Shown here one piece after another: positions 7,214-15,151 of a stretch of DNA of 24,729 nt. Position 1 is the first letter of the stretch. Each line of letters starts with the position of its first letter. The notes beneath the pieces were generated by a model that had not been told where the DNA came from, made no database searches, and saw nothing but the letters and a program-made list of their open reading frames with translations. The stretch is from Candidatus Falkowbacteria bacterium CG10_big_fil_rev_8_21_14_0_10_39_9. GTDB taxonomy: Bacteria > Patescibacteriota > Patescibacteriia > Patescibacteriales > UBA12465. Both the position numbers and the translations under genes were made by a program. The DNA lies in assembly GCA_002778645.1 (NCBI GenBank), contig PFAQ01000044.1:1-24729 (forward strand). The letters are read 5' to 3'.

Positions 7214-7284
7214 CGGGCTGTAGTATAGTGGTAGTACGCGCGCATGGGGTGCATGTAGTCCCGGTTCGATTCCGAGCAGCCCGA
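7214..7284 (+). tRNA. tRNA-Pro (anticodon GGG)
   Basis: The acceptor stem CGGGCTG/CAGCCCG is complete, with A as discriminator. The anticodon loop ATGGGGT gives GGG with G37, as in proline tRNAs, and the T-loop is TTCGATT. Two stems are imperfect as read: the anticodon stem CGCGC/GCATG has a C-A pair at 29-41, and the T-stem CCCGG/CCGAG has a C-A pair at 50-64. No CCA is encoded, and the sequence after the discriminator is CAT. The galT ATG begins 3 nt after the tRNA. I think it is a real tRNA, but the mismatches lower confidence in its being fully functional. Confidence 0.85.
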
Positions 7285-7287
7285 CAT

Positions 7288-8211
7288 ATGAATAACAAAC
7301 CATCCGAGATTCGCAAGTCACCTATCTTTAATAAATACGTGATTATTACTCCCGGGCGAGCTTTGCGACCGCACGACCTAAAAGAATATACTCAAAATCA
7401 GCCTAATCCCGATTGTCCTTTTTGCGTGCAGAATGTTAACAAAAAAAATATTGTAGATAAAATCAAAACCAAAAATGATACCATCACCTCCATCAAGAAT
7501 GCTTTCCCAGCTGTTTCTCTCGACAACCAAAAAGCTTATGGCGTCCAAGAAGTAATTATTGAAAGTGAAAATCATCAAGTTGAACTCGCTGATCTACCCC
7601 TCAAACAGATCGAGTCACTTTTAGACATGTATGCGCAGAGAACTAGAGTTATTGCTAAAAATAAAAAGATAGACTATATCCTTTGTTTCAAAAACCAAGG
7701 ATCAAAAGCTGGGGCCTCACTCTCTCACGCTCACTCTCAAGTCTTTGCCACCAAAATTGTCCCTGAAGATTTACGCGAAGAAATGATTTTAGCCCAAAGA
7801 CATAAGATTAAACACAACACTTGTGCTTACTGCGATATTGTTAAAATGGAAATGAAATCTAGTCGTAAAATTTATGCCGATAAATATGTCGTTGCCTTCG
7901 CTCCTTACGCCAGTCAATTTCACTTTGAGGCTTGGATTGTCACCAAGCGTCATACCGACAGCATTATTGATCTAACTCAGAATGAAAAGAAGTCGGTAGC
8001 CAAAATTCTAAAACACTTAGCCCTAAAGATGAAGGAGTTAAACCTGTCTTTCAATTACTTTCTGCACAATGTTATTTCTGACAAACAGCAACATTTTTAT
8101 ATTAAGATTCAGCCCCGCGATGGAGTGTGGGCTGGAGTCGAATTAGGATCAGGACTGGTAATTAATTCTGTCTCACCCGAGGCTGCCGCTAAATATTATC
8201 GAACTAAATAA
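7288..8211 (+). CDS. Galactose-1-phosphate uridylyltransferase family protein (HIT superfamily)
   Basis: This 307-aa GalT-like nucleotidyltransferase by family moves UMP between UDP-glucose and galactose-1-phosphate; a broader sugar-1-phosphate or ADP-type specificity is possible. Zinc-type CPFC (C43, C46) and CAYC (C179, C182) pairs are visible. The active site reads GASLSHAHSQ with the nucleophile His at 149, in place of the usual HPHCQ. A second HIT-like half contains FHFEAWIVTKRH and HFYIKIQPR. The frame is open upstream to 7159, but that part would run through tRNA-Pro, so I take the ATG at 7288. The PBP gene starts 12 nt downstream. No other Leloir gene (galK, galE) is nearby. Confidence 0.85.
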   Translation: MNNKPSEIRKSPIFNKYVIITPGRALRPHDLKEYTQNQPNPDCPFCVQNVNKKNIVDKIKTKNDTITSIKNAFPAVSLDNQKAYGVQEVIIESENHQVELADLPLKQIESLLDMYAQRTRVIAKNKKIDYILCFKNQGSKAGASLSHAHSQVFATKIVPEDLREEMILAQRHKIKHNTCAYCDIVKMEMKSSRKIYADKYVVAFAPYASQFHFEAWIVTKRHTDSIIDLTQNEKKSVAKILKHLALKMKELNLSFNYFLHNVISDKQQHFYIKIQPRDGVWAGVELGSGLVINSVSPEAAAKYYRTK

Positions 8212-8223
8212 TAATTAAATTAT

Positions 8224-11082
8224 ATGCCAATTAAATATAGCCAGAACTATAATAGTCGCAAGCCCGTTAAAAGAAGAATTGTTATTAACAAAAGACGTCC
8301 TCTGGCCAATACTCGCTCTAAAGCCAAGAGTCTTTGGGCTCGGTTTTTTAATAATCATAAAATCGTTAAAAGCCTAATTTTACTAGGTGTTTTGGGCATT
8401 CTGTCTTTTTCCCTCCTAGTCTTCTTCTTGTCTCGTAATTTGCCTAATCCTAATCAATTAATTCAAAGAGAGGTGGCCCAAAGCACTACTATTTATGATC
8501 GCGCCGGCGAGAATATTCTCTATGAAATTCACGGTGATCAAAAGAGAACCCTCATCTCTCTAAACGAAATTCCGAATAACACTAAGAATGCGACCATTGC
8601 CATCGAAGACAAGAACTTCTACAAGCATGGCGGTATCAGTATTTGGGCGATGATCCGAACAGTTATCACTAACGTTTTATATAACAAGAGCGCTGGCGGA
8701 TCGACCCTGACTCAACAATTCGTGAAGAATGCTATTTTGAGCAATGAAAAAACTGTTACCAGGAAGATTAAAGAAATAATTTTAGCTCAAAGAATTGAAA
8801 AGAAATTTAGCAAGGACGAAATTCTGCAAATGTATTTAAACGAAATCCCCTACGGTTCAAATGCCTATGGTATAGAAGCCGCCTCCCAAAAATACTTTGG
8901 CAAGTCCGTCAAAGACACTAATCTCTCTGAGGCGGCTATCCTAGCAGCCCTACCGCAATCTCCTAGTCGCTACTCTCCTTATGGAGCTCATAAAGATTTA
9001 TTAATCGCCCGCCAACAATATATTTTAGATATCATGCAAGAACAAGGATATATCAGTGAAGCCGAAAGAGATGACGCTAAAAAATTTGCCTTAAAGTTTG
9101 CCGGGCCAGAAACTAATATTACCGCTCCTCACTTCATCATGTATATCAAAGAAATTCTGGCGGAAAAATATGGTGAGAAAACTATCGAACAGGATGGCCT
9201 AAAAATCTACACCACTCTAGATTTGTATAAACAAAAAATTGCTGAGGAAGTGGTTAAAGCTAAGAGCGAAGGTTATCCCGAAAAGTATAAGGCAACCAAC
9301 GCCGCCCTAGTATCTCTTGATCCTAAAACTGGCCAAGTTTTAGCCATGGTCGGATCTCGTGATTATTTTAATGAAGATATTGATGGCCAAGTTAATATTA
9401 CTACCAGTCTGCGTCAACCCGGATCATCTATCAAACCTTTGGTTTATGCCACCTTATTTAACAAGGGTTATACTCCTAATACTATTTTATATGACGTGGT
9501 CACTAATTTTGCTGCCAGAGGTAAAGCCTATGAGCCCCATAATTACAATGGCAAAGAATATGGCCCCGTTTCTATTCGCCAAGCACTCGCTGGATCACTT
9601 AACGTTCCAGCGGTTAAAGCGATTTATTTAGCTGGCATCAAGAATGTTATTACTCTAGCTCAAGACATGGGCTATACCTCTCTAACCAATCCTGATCGTT
9701 ATGGGCTATCATTAGTATTGGGTGGCGGTGAAATAAAAATGGTAGAACATGTTAACGCTTTTAGTACTTTTGCCCGAGAAGGTGAGATAAGCCCTATTAG
9801 TGTAATTTTAAAAGTAGAAGATAAAGACGGTAAAGTTTTAGAAGAATACAAAGACAAGAAAAAAACTGTTTTAAGTTCACAGGTTGCTCGAGAAATAACT
9901 AGTGTCCTGACTGATAATGCCGCTCGGACCTTTATCTTCGGGGCTAAAAATTATTTAACTCTGGCTGATCGTCCCATAGCCGCTAAAACCGGAACTACCA
10001 ATGACTACAAAGATGCCTGGACAATTGGCTATACCCCATCTCTAGTAACTGGTGTTTGGGTAGGAAATAATGACAGTTCAGAAATGAGCAAGGGAGCTGA
10101 TGGCAGTGTAGTAGCCGCTCCAATCTGGAATGAGTTTATGAAGCGAGTTTTAACCGGTACTCCCGTAGAACAATTTCGGCCCATGGATGACGCTAAAACC
10201 GGCAAAGCAATTATTGATGGTGATACCAATATTGGTCGCAAGATAAAAATCAATAAAGAGACCGGGCTACTAGCTACCTCCAGTACACCGCCAGAGTTAA
10301 TTGAAGAAAAAACTTTCAGCGAACCTCATTGCATCTTATATTATGTTGATAAAAACGACCCCCTAGGACCAGTGCCTAGCAACCCAGTCTCAGACCCTCA
10401 GTTTAACCTTTGGGAATCAAGAATAATTGAATGGGCTAAAAAGAATGGGCTTTATTCCACCTCTACTAATATTAATATTACTAACCCCCAAAACAGTCCA
10501 GTCTTTGAAATTACTAGCCCTAAAGACAAAGAAATTATTACGAGCGACACCTTAAATGCTAGTATTAATATTATTAGTATTGCTGATAATGCTAATATCG
10601 AATATTATATTAATAACAATTTACTATTTAAAACCACCTCCTACCCCTTTAATCTTAGTAAAAAACTAGACTTCCTAAATAATGGTTATCATAATTTAAA
10701 AGTTAGAGTGTGTGATAGTTTCTATAACTGTTCCGAAAAATCCCTAGAATTTAACCTCCTTCTCAACAACAATTACCAAAATCCGCCTTCACTCAACCTC
10801 ACCTCCCCGTCTAGCGGTCTAGCAACCAACCATAATGACTTCCCCATTAGCGTAGGGTTCAGTTCACCCAATCCCAACAAGATTGCCCGAATCGAACTTT
10901 ATTATTTAAACAGTAAAAACGAAAAGCAACTTATTAGAACTATAGATAACGTTGATAGCCAAAACATAATCACCACCTGGGATAATCCGCCCAGCGCCGG
11001 AGACTATCGTCTCTATGCTGAATTCTATGACTGGAGTGGTAATATGAAAAAAACTAACAAGGCAACTGTTGTCATCAACTAA
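8224..11082 (+). CDS. Class A penicillin-binding protein (PBP1A type) with Ig-like C-terminal tail
   Basis: This bifunctional peptidoglycan synthase has 952 aa. A basic cytoplasmic N-terminus (1-48) precedes one membrane helix (about 49-70). The GT51 glycosyltransferase domain (about 85-260) has the catalytic Glu in IAIEDKNFYKHGG (E128) and the motifs GGSTLTQQFVKN and YLNEIPYGSNAYGIEAA. The transpeptidase domain (about 355-660) has SxxK at S401-K404 (GSSIKP), SxN at S458-N460 (GSLN) and KTG at 588-590 (AKTGTTND). After about residue 770, roughly 180 aa form one or two Ig-like beta domains (ITSPKDKEIITSD..., LTSPSSGLATN...). These would lie outside the membrane. The gene probably shares a transcript with galT and ends at a strong terminator. 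Confidence 0.95.
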   Translation: MPIKYSQNYNSRKPVKRRIVINKRRPLANTRSKAKSLWARFFNNHKIVKSLILLGVLGILSFSLLVFFLSRNLPNPNQLIQREVAQSTTIYDRAGENILYEIHGDQKRTLISLNEIPNNTKNATIAIEDKNFYKHGGISIWAMIRTVITNVLYNKSAGGSTLTQQFVKNAILSNEKTVTRKIKEIILAQRIEKKFSKDEILQMYLNEIPYGSNAYGIEAASQKYFGKSVKDTNLSEAAILAALPQSPSRYSPYGAHKDLLIARQQYILDIMQEQGYISEAERDDAKKFALKFAGPETNITAPHFIMYIKEILAEKYGEKTIEQDGLKIYTTLDLYKQKIAEEVVKAKSEGYPEKYKATNAALVSLDPKTGQVLAMVGSRDYFNEDIDGQVNITTSLRQPGSSIKPLVYATLFNKGYTPNTILYDVVTNFAARGKAYEPHNYNGKEYGPVSIRQALAGSLNVPAVKAIYLAGIKNVITLAQDMGYTSLTNPDRYGLSLVLGGGEIKMVEHVNAFSTFAREGEISPISVILKVEDKDGKVLEEYKDKKKTVLSSQVAREITSVLTDNAARTFIFGAKNYLTLADRPIAAKTGTTNDYKDAWTIGYTPSLVTGVWVGNNDSSEMSKGADGSVVAAPIWNEFMKRVLTGTPVEQFRPMDDAKTGKAIIDGDTNIGRKIKINKETGLLATSSTPPELIEEKTFSEPHCILYYVDKNDPLGPVPSNPVSDPQFNLWESRIIEWAKKNGLYSTSTNINITNPQNSPVFEITSPKDKEIITSDTLNASINIISIADNANIEYYINNNLLFKTTSYPFNLSKKLDFLNNGYHNLKVRVCDSFYNCSEKSLEFNLLLNNNYQNPPSLNLTSPSSGLATNHNDFPISVGFSSPNPNKIARIELYYLNSKNEKQLIRTIDNVDSQNIITTWDNPPSAGDYRLYAEFYDWSGNMKKTNKATVVIN

Positions 11083-11090
11083 AATTAGCT

Positions 11091-11122
11091 AAAAAAAGCT
11101 ATCTAAATTTGATAGCTTTTTT
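11091..11122. terminator. Bidirectional terminator between PBP and FISUMP prepilin
   Basis: AAAAAAGCTATC and GATAGCTTTTTT surround a TAAATTT loop. The A-run and T-run make it usable from both strands, ending the PBP gene and the leftward pilin gene. Confidence 0.85.
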
Positions 11123-11150
11123 GTTTAGAAATAAATAATTTAATTCTGTA

Positions 11151-11525
11151 TTAATCCATAACACACCTGACTGAAAAACTATAAGTTTGATCATAATGGA
11201 AATGATCACTGACAGGATTGTCCATAGGTAGAAACGAGTCATAAGAATTTGGCCCATTTGATGATAACCAAGTGTCTCCATCGGGCTCTGCACTAGTAAA
11301 GGAACCACTACTATTCAAATAACCAAAGGGAATAATATTAAACCCTAACGACCCAACATTCCAAGCACTCACCCATTCGGCATATCCGGGAATATGCCAA
11401 CCAACCGGGCAAATACCCCGAGCTCCTTCACCGGCAGAATATTGCATCGCCTCACCCCATTGATACATGCCACCATAAGAAGTACATTCGGAATTTTGAT
11501 CATCATTAAAACAATATTTTTTCAA
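11151..11525 (-). CDS. C-terminal part of frameshifted FISUMP prepilin-like protein
   Basis: The frame encodes the second half of a FISUMP-type domain (Fibrobacter succinogenes major paralogous domain family). It shows EKYCFNDDQNSECTSYGGMYQW, here residues 2-22 with the bridging Glu outside the frame, then GICPVGWHIPGYAEW, ending in YSFSVRCVMD. Those motifs continue directly from the prepilin frame ending at 11506, so this is not an independent gene. The apparent start MKKYCF lies inside the overlap and is an accident of the other frame. Joining requires dropping one A from a run of six A's (minus strand) near 11520. The joined protein would be 330 aa. The domain family is surface-exposed and its biochemical role is not established. 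Confidence 0.75.
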   Translation of the reverse strand: MKKYCFNDDQNSECTSYGGMYQWGEAMQYSAGEGARGICPVGWHIPGYAEWVSAWNVGSLGFNIIPFGYLNSSGSFTSAEPDGDTWLSSNGPNSYDSFLPMDNPVSDHFHYDQTYSFSVRCVMD

Positions 11526-12144
11526 TTATTCCATTGTTTGTTTGATTTTGTGGATTATTACCAAAACAACCGGGTCCAGACAGACAAGCATCAATTCTGG
11601 TTCCAATGTTTAGATTTTTAGTCATCCAACATTTAGACCCTATATTGGCGGTCGGATAAGAATCACCGCCATAAACCACTGGAATTCCGCAAGTAAAGCC
11701 TAAATCCCCGCTACAAGCAGTATTCAAAAAACCATCCCGGGTTACACATTTTAAACCGTGACTGAGCGCGCCAGTATTATTACCCAAACAGAAAGACAGA
11801 GTAAAGGTCGTGCCGACAGAGTTAACGTTATAAGCAAATTGATTGGTATTACTATCACAACTGCCATCAGGAGGATTCGGAGCCTCCGGTAAATTAACCA
11901 TATAGGCTTTACCATTAATAACCAGAGACCCAGAATCAAACTCAGCTTTAGTCGGAAAACGGTTTTGATTATTAAAAAACATTTCCAGGGCTGTTTCTAC
12001 CTGCTTAGCATCACCAATTCGTTTAGCGTCTCGAGCTCTGGCTCGAGCGTTACTAAAAGCAATAATCGAAATTGTGGCTAAAATACCAATAATGGCAATC
12101 ACCACTAAAAGCTCAATAAGAGTGAAAGCTTTTTTATAATTCAT
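11506..12144 (-). CDS. Type IV prepilin-like protein with FISUMP domain (N-terminal part)
   Basis: The first 45 residues form a classic type IV prepilin signal. Basic NYKKA is followed by cleavage before FTLIELLVVIAIIGILA, with Glu5 of the mature form present, then the RARDAKRIGDAKQVETALEMFF helix. Processing would be by a PilD-type peptidase, not seen here. After a pilin-like beta region, a FISUMP-type domain begins (SYPTANIGSKCWMTKNLNIG). The frame then ends early, at NGIIEKILF, where the other frame continues the domain. This indicates a +1 frameshift or sequencing error in an A6 run. Alone this ORF is 212 aa. It lies 9 nt downstream of dnaN's stop on the same strand and could be co-transcribed with it. 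Confidence 0.8.
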   Translation of the reverse strand: MNYKKAFTLIELLVVIAIIGILATISIIAFSNARARARDAKRIGDAKQVETALEMFFNNQNRFPTKAEFDSGSLVINGKAYMVNLPEAPNPPDGSCDSNTNQFAYNVNSVGTTFTLSFCLGNNTGALSHGLKCVTRDGFLNTACSGDLGFTCGIPVVYGGDSYPTANIGSKCWMTKNLNIGTRIDACLSGPGCFGNNPQNQTNNGIIEKILF

Positions 12145-12153
12145 AAAAAATAA

Positions 12154-13284
12154 TTATTGTCTAATCGGCATTACGATATAAAGATAGTCGTCGGTTTTTT
12201 CTGGGCGCAGAACACAGGGAGTCCCCGAATTAACCAAGTCCAATCTGATAATATCAGATGAAATATTATTTAAGCCGTCTAAAAAATAACGGTAGTTAAT
12301 AATAATTTCATTATTATCACCCTCAATTTCAGAATTCAATTCCACCGAGCTCTCACCCACCTGGCTAGAGGCCGAAGAAATAGTGATTTTGCCGGTCTCT
12401 GATTTAAAATCTAAAGCAACATCATTAACTCCGGCTTTAGAGAAAATAGCCGAAGCCTTAATGGCGCGCATCAACTCATTTTTATTAATTAAAGCTCGGG
12501 TCTTATAATTTAAGGGAATAATTTGTTGGTAATCCGGATAACCACCATTAATCAAACGGGACACTAACTCCGTAGAGCCAAAAATAAAGAGAATTTGATT
12601 ATCTGATAAACAAATTTTTATTTCGCCCGCATTTTCAAGCTGTTCATCATCTTTAAAGCTTGACAGCACCCTAATCAACTCCTGCAATGTTCGAGCCGGA
12701 ACAATTACCTTGTTTATTGGACTCTCATAATTACTCTTAATTTTTATTTTTTTCTCCGCCAAACGATAACTATCAGTTCCCACTAAAATCAAACTGTCGC
12801 CAGTAAATAACCATAAAACACCAGATAATTCCAATCTAGTCTCATTATTGGCTACTGCAAAAATAACCTCACTTAAAGCACTCCTCAAATCATCTATTGG
12901 AACGGAATAAAAACTATCCTTGTTAACCTTAGGAATTAAAGGAAAGTCGCTAGCATCCTGAATATTAATCTTGGTTTTATAATTTTGACATTTAATCTTA
13001 ATCTCAGACCCATCCTGTTCACACTCAACTTTATCACCCGGTAATAAATTTATATAATCGGTAATTATCTTAGAGTCAACCGTAAACTCACCCTCACTAT
13101 CAATCTTTCCTCTAACCTGGTGGGTAATACCAATCTCCAGGTTAGTGGCAATTAATTCAATATTACTTTTATTAACTTTAAATAAGATGTTATTCAAAAT
13201 TGGCAAATTAATGTTTTTGCTAACTATGCGACTAACTATTGCTAGCCCTTGTTTTAAATTTTCTTGGAGACTAATAAATGTCAT
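12154..13284 (-). CDS. dnaN: DNA polymerase III beta subunit (sliding clamp)
   Basis: The homodimeric clamp tethers the replicative polymerase to DNA and is the docking site for many partners. The 376-aa length matches the family's three-domain architecture. The N-terminal ISLQENLKQGLAIVSRIVSKN and LPILNNILFKV, the middle LELSGVLW and VGTDSYRLA, and the C-terminal LVNSGTPCVLRPEKTDDYLYIVMPIRQ are all diagnostic. The usual terminal MPMRL is MPIRQ here. It follows dnaA on the same strand after a 262-nt AT-rich spacer with DnaA-box-like sites. recF and gyrB, often next, are absent; a pilin-like gene follows instead. Confidence 0.97.
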   Translation of the reverse strand: MTFISLQENLKQGLAIVSRIVSKNINLPILNNILFKVNKSNIELIATNLEIGITHQVRGKIDSEGEFTVDSKIITDYINLLPGDKVECEQDGSEIKIKCQNYKTKINIQDASDFPLIPKVNKDSFYSVPIDDLRSALSEVIFAVANNETRLELSGVLWLFTGDSLILVGTDSYRLAEKKIKIKSNYESPINKVIVPARTLQELIRVLSSFKDDEQLENAGEIKICLSDNQILFIFGSTELVSRLINGGYPDYQQIIPLNYKTRALINKNELMRAIKASAIFSKAGVNDVALDFKSETGKITISSASSQVGESSVELNSEIEGDNNEIIINYRYFLDGLNNISSDIIRLDLVNSGTPCVLRPEKTDDYLYIVMPIRQ

Positions 13285-13546
13285 ACTGTATTAATTTATA
13301 TATAATATATTTTATAATAATAATAGTAATAAGGGGGTTGATAACTTTGGGATTGCTTAATTTAAGAATCTTTTGCTGGCCTTTTTTTAAATTAGGCTTG
13401 TTGATAATAGTGGATTAAATGGTTGATGAAATTTAACAAATTGTTTATAACTCGAAATAACTTTTTTTATCAACTTTTTGTTAAATGTTATCAACAAGCT
13501 AAATCACTTTTTTGGGCCACTTATTAACAGATAATTAACCGTGAAA
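13285..13546. other. dnaA-dnaN spacer, candidate oriC
   Basis: This 262-nt, very AT-rich spacer carries several sites close to the DnaA box TTATNCACA, here mostly TTATCAACA. They lie at 13336-13344 (minus, TTATCAACC), 13399-13407 (minus, TTATCAACA), 13467-13475 (plus, TTATCAACT) and 13488-13496 (plus, TTATCAACA). A nearly pure AT tract at about 13291-13332 next to dnaN could be the unwinding element. The layout is that of a classic bacterial origin, but only two boxes are identical and none is the canonical TTATCCACA. The leftward dnaN promoter must also lie here. Confidence 0.55.
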
Positions 13547-14920
13547 TTAATAAATTGAGCTGTAAAACAATTGTTTGATAGAATTAATTTCCTGATTTAG
13601 TCTTTCATTTTTTTGTTTTTGTTCACTGATTTTATTATAGGCGTGCATGGCGGTAGTGTGATCTCGTCCACCTAATTCATTGCCGATGGTCGGGTAGGAA
13701 GTGTTTAATTCTTCTCGAATTAAATAGACGGCAATTTGTCGGGGAACTACTAATTCTTGACGACGACTATCACTGGTAATTTCCTTAGAACTGATGTTAT
13801 AAAATTTAGCTACGATTTCAATGATGTCTTTAGGGGAAATTGATTTAGAGCGACTTTCAATTGTTAGGTCACTTAAAATCTCTTTTACTGATTTAACTGA
13901 GGGGGCAGCATTATTGAATTCATGATAAGCCACAATTTTATTTAAAGCCCCTTCTAATTCCCGAATATTATTTTGGATGTTATTAGCTACATAAACTAAA
14001 ATTTCTCGATCAAATAAATAACCCTTTTCAATAGCCTTCTTTTCCAAAATAGCCATCTTGGTTTCAATGTCTGGTTTGCCAACATCAACTACCATGCCGG
14101 ATTCAAAGCGAGAAATTAGGCGATTTTCAATAGCTGGGATTGATTTTGGTGGGCGATCAGAGGTCATGACAATTTGTTTATTACCCTGATGTAGTTCGTT
14201 GAAGGTGTGAAAAAACTCTTCTTGAGTTCCATCTTTTCCGCCCATAAATTGAACGTCATCGATTAAGAGCAGATCAACATTGCGGTAAACATTTTTAAAA
14301 TCTTTACCATGACCAGTTTTAACGGCCTGGACGTAATTATTAGTAAAGTTCTCGCTGGTAGTATATAGGATTTTACTAGTGTGGCCAGAAAGTTCATTCC
14401 CGATGGCTTGGAGTAAATGGGTTTTCCCCAGTCCGACGCCACCATATATAAAAAGGGGGTTATAAACTTTTCCGGGATTGTTAATAATCGCTCGACAAGC
14501 GGCATGGGCTAACTCATTAGCTTTACCAACAATGAAATTTTCAAACAAGTATTTTGAGTTTAAGCCAAAGCGATTAACGCTAGGAGTTTCGGCTGTTTTA
14601 ATCGGCTCTGATCTTTCCACTAATTTAACTTCTTTTTTTTCTCCGGTATTAATTTTGTTTATCTCTGGTTTTTTGAATTCGACCTGATAGTAAATTTCAA
14701 CAATTTTTTGGCCGGTGATTTTTTCTAAAGAGGATTTGATAATTTTATAAAATTTATTTTCTAACCATTTTTTTACAAATTCACTGGGAACGCCGATAAC
14801 GATTTTATCGTTTTCAAAAGACGAAATAAAGGTGTCTTTAAACCAGGTAATAAAATTGACACGAGACAGACCTATTTCGACTTCGCCTAAAACGGCTTGC
14901 CAGATTTGTTCTTTGTCCAT
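13547..14920 (-). CDS. dnaA: Chromosomal replication initiator DnaA
   Basis: DnaA binds boxes at oriC and melts the origin. The protein is 457 aa. Domain I starts IWQAVLGEVEIGLSRVNFITW (about residues 6-26), and a Lys/Glu-rich linker domain II spans about 85-115. The AAA+ domain III has Walker A GGVGLGKT at 160-167 and Walker B LLLIDDVQF ending near 224. Sensor-type segments MTSDRPP and ENRLISRFESGMV are present. Domain IV has the box-recognition signature GGRDHTTAMHAY starting at 417. It is divergent from rpmH and has a promoter-like TTGTTA-N17-TATAAT upstream. There is no Shine-Dalgarno sequence before the ATG. Confidence 0.98.
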   Translation of the reverse strand: MDKEQIWQAVLGEVEIGLSRVNFITWFKDTFISSFENDKIVIGVPSEFVKKWLENKFYKIIKSSLEKITGQKIVEIYYQVEFKKPEINKINTGEKKEVKLVERSEPIKTAETPSVNRFGLNSKYLFENFIVGKANELAHAACRAIINNPGKVYNPLFIYGGVGLGKTHLLQAIGNELSGHTSKILYTTSENFTNNYVQAVKTGHGKDFKNVYRNVDLLLIDDVQFMGGKDGTQEEFFHTFNELHQGNKQIVMTSDRPPKSIPAIENRLISRFESGMVVDVGKPDIETKMAILEKKAIEKGYLFDREILVYVANNIQNNIRELEGALNKIVAYHEFNNAAPSVKSVKEILSDLTIESRSKSISPKDIIEIVAKFYNISSKEITSDSRRQELVVPRQIAVYLIREELNTSYPTIGNELGGRDHTTAMHAYNKISEQKQKNERLNQEINSIKQLFYSSIY

Positions 14921-14993
14921 AATAATGATGGTGCCGGAAGCAATGGTTTCTTAACCCAATCGTTTGAGGCAAAATTTTTAAATCAATGACTTT

Positions 14994-15022
14994 ATTATAT
15001 TAGAAAAAACTTATTATAACAA
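14994..15022 (-). promoter_or_regulatory. Candidate dnaA promoter
   Basis: On the minus strand, TTGTTA (15017-15022) and TATAAT (14994-14999) are separated by exactly 17 nt. The predicted start is about 65-70 nt before the dnaA ATG. DnaA-box-like sites lie 20-40 nt further upstream. Confidence 0.6.
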
Positions 15023-15133
15023 GACGATAAAAGACTCATCCCTTGTTCATAAAATGTGAATAAGATCATCTGGTTTTCTTTATTGACCTTTATCTTTAAA
15101 CGTGATAACTTAATTAGTACTAGCAATTATTAA

Positions 15134-15139
15134 TATAAT
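15134..15139 (+). promoter_or_regulatory. Candidate -10 box for the rpmH operon
   Basis: TATAAT lies 12 nt before the rpmH ATG. A TTGACC at 15083-15088 is a good -35 but is too far from this box; it could pair with a weaker -10 near 15104-15111. Two start points are therefore possible. Confidence 0.35.
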
Positions 15140-15151
15140 AAGCATAAGAAT

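Larger units (their letters stand above)
14921..15151. other. dnaA-rpmH divergent spacer with DnaA-box-like sites
   Basis: This 231-nt region between the two divergent operons holds TTATTCACA (minus, 15055-15063), a good match to the consensus TTATNCACA. TTATGAACA (minus, 15044-15052) lies 2 nt away. Together with the dnaA promoter they suggest DnaA autoregulation, or a second part of a bipartite origin flanking dnaA. The remaining bases are AT-rich and hold the rpmH promoter. Confidence 0.45.

Noticed and set aside
7159..7287. N-terminal extension of the GalT reading frame
   Set aside because: It would translate through the complete tRNA-Pro gene; the GalT-like similarity begins after the ATG at 7288.
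11099..11308. Open frame on the minus strand overlapping the FISUMP C-terminal part
   Set aside because: It runs through the terminator and is a shadow of the FISUMP frame, with no coding character.
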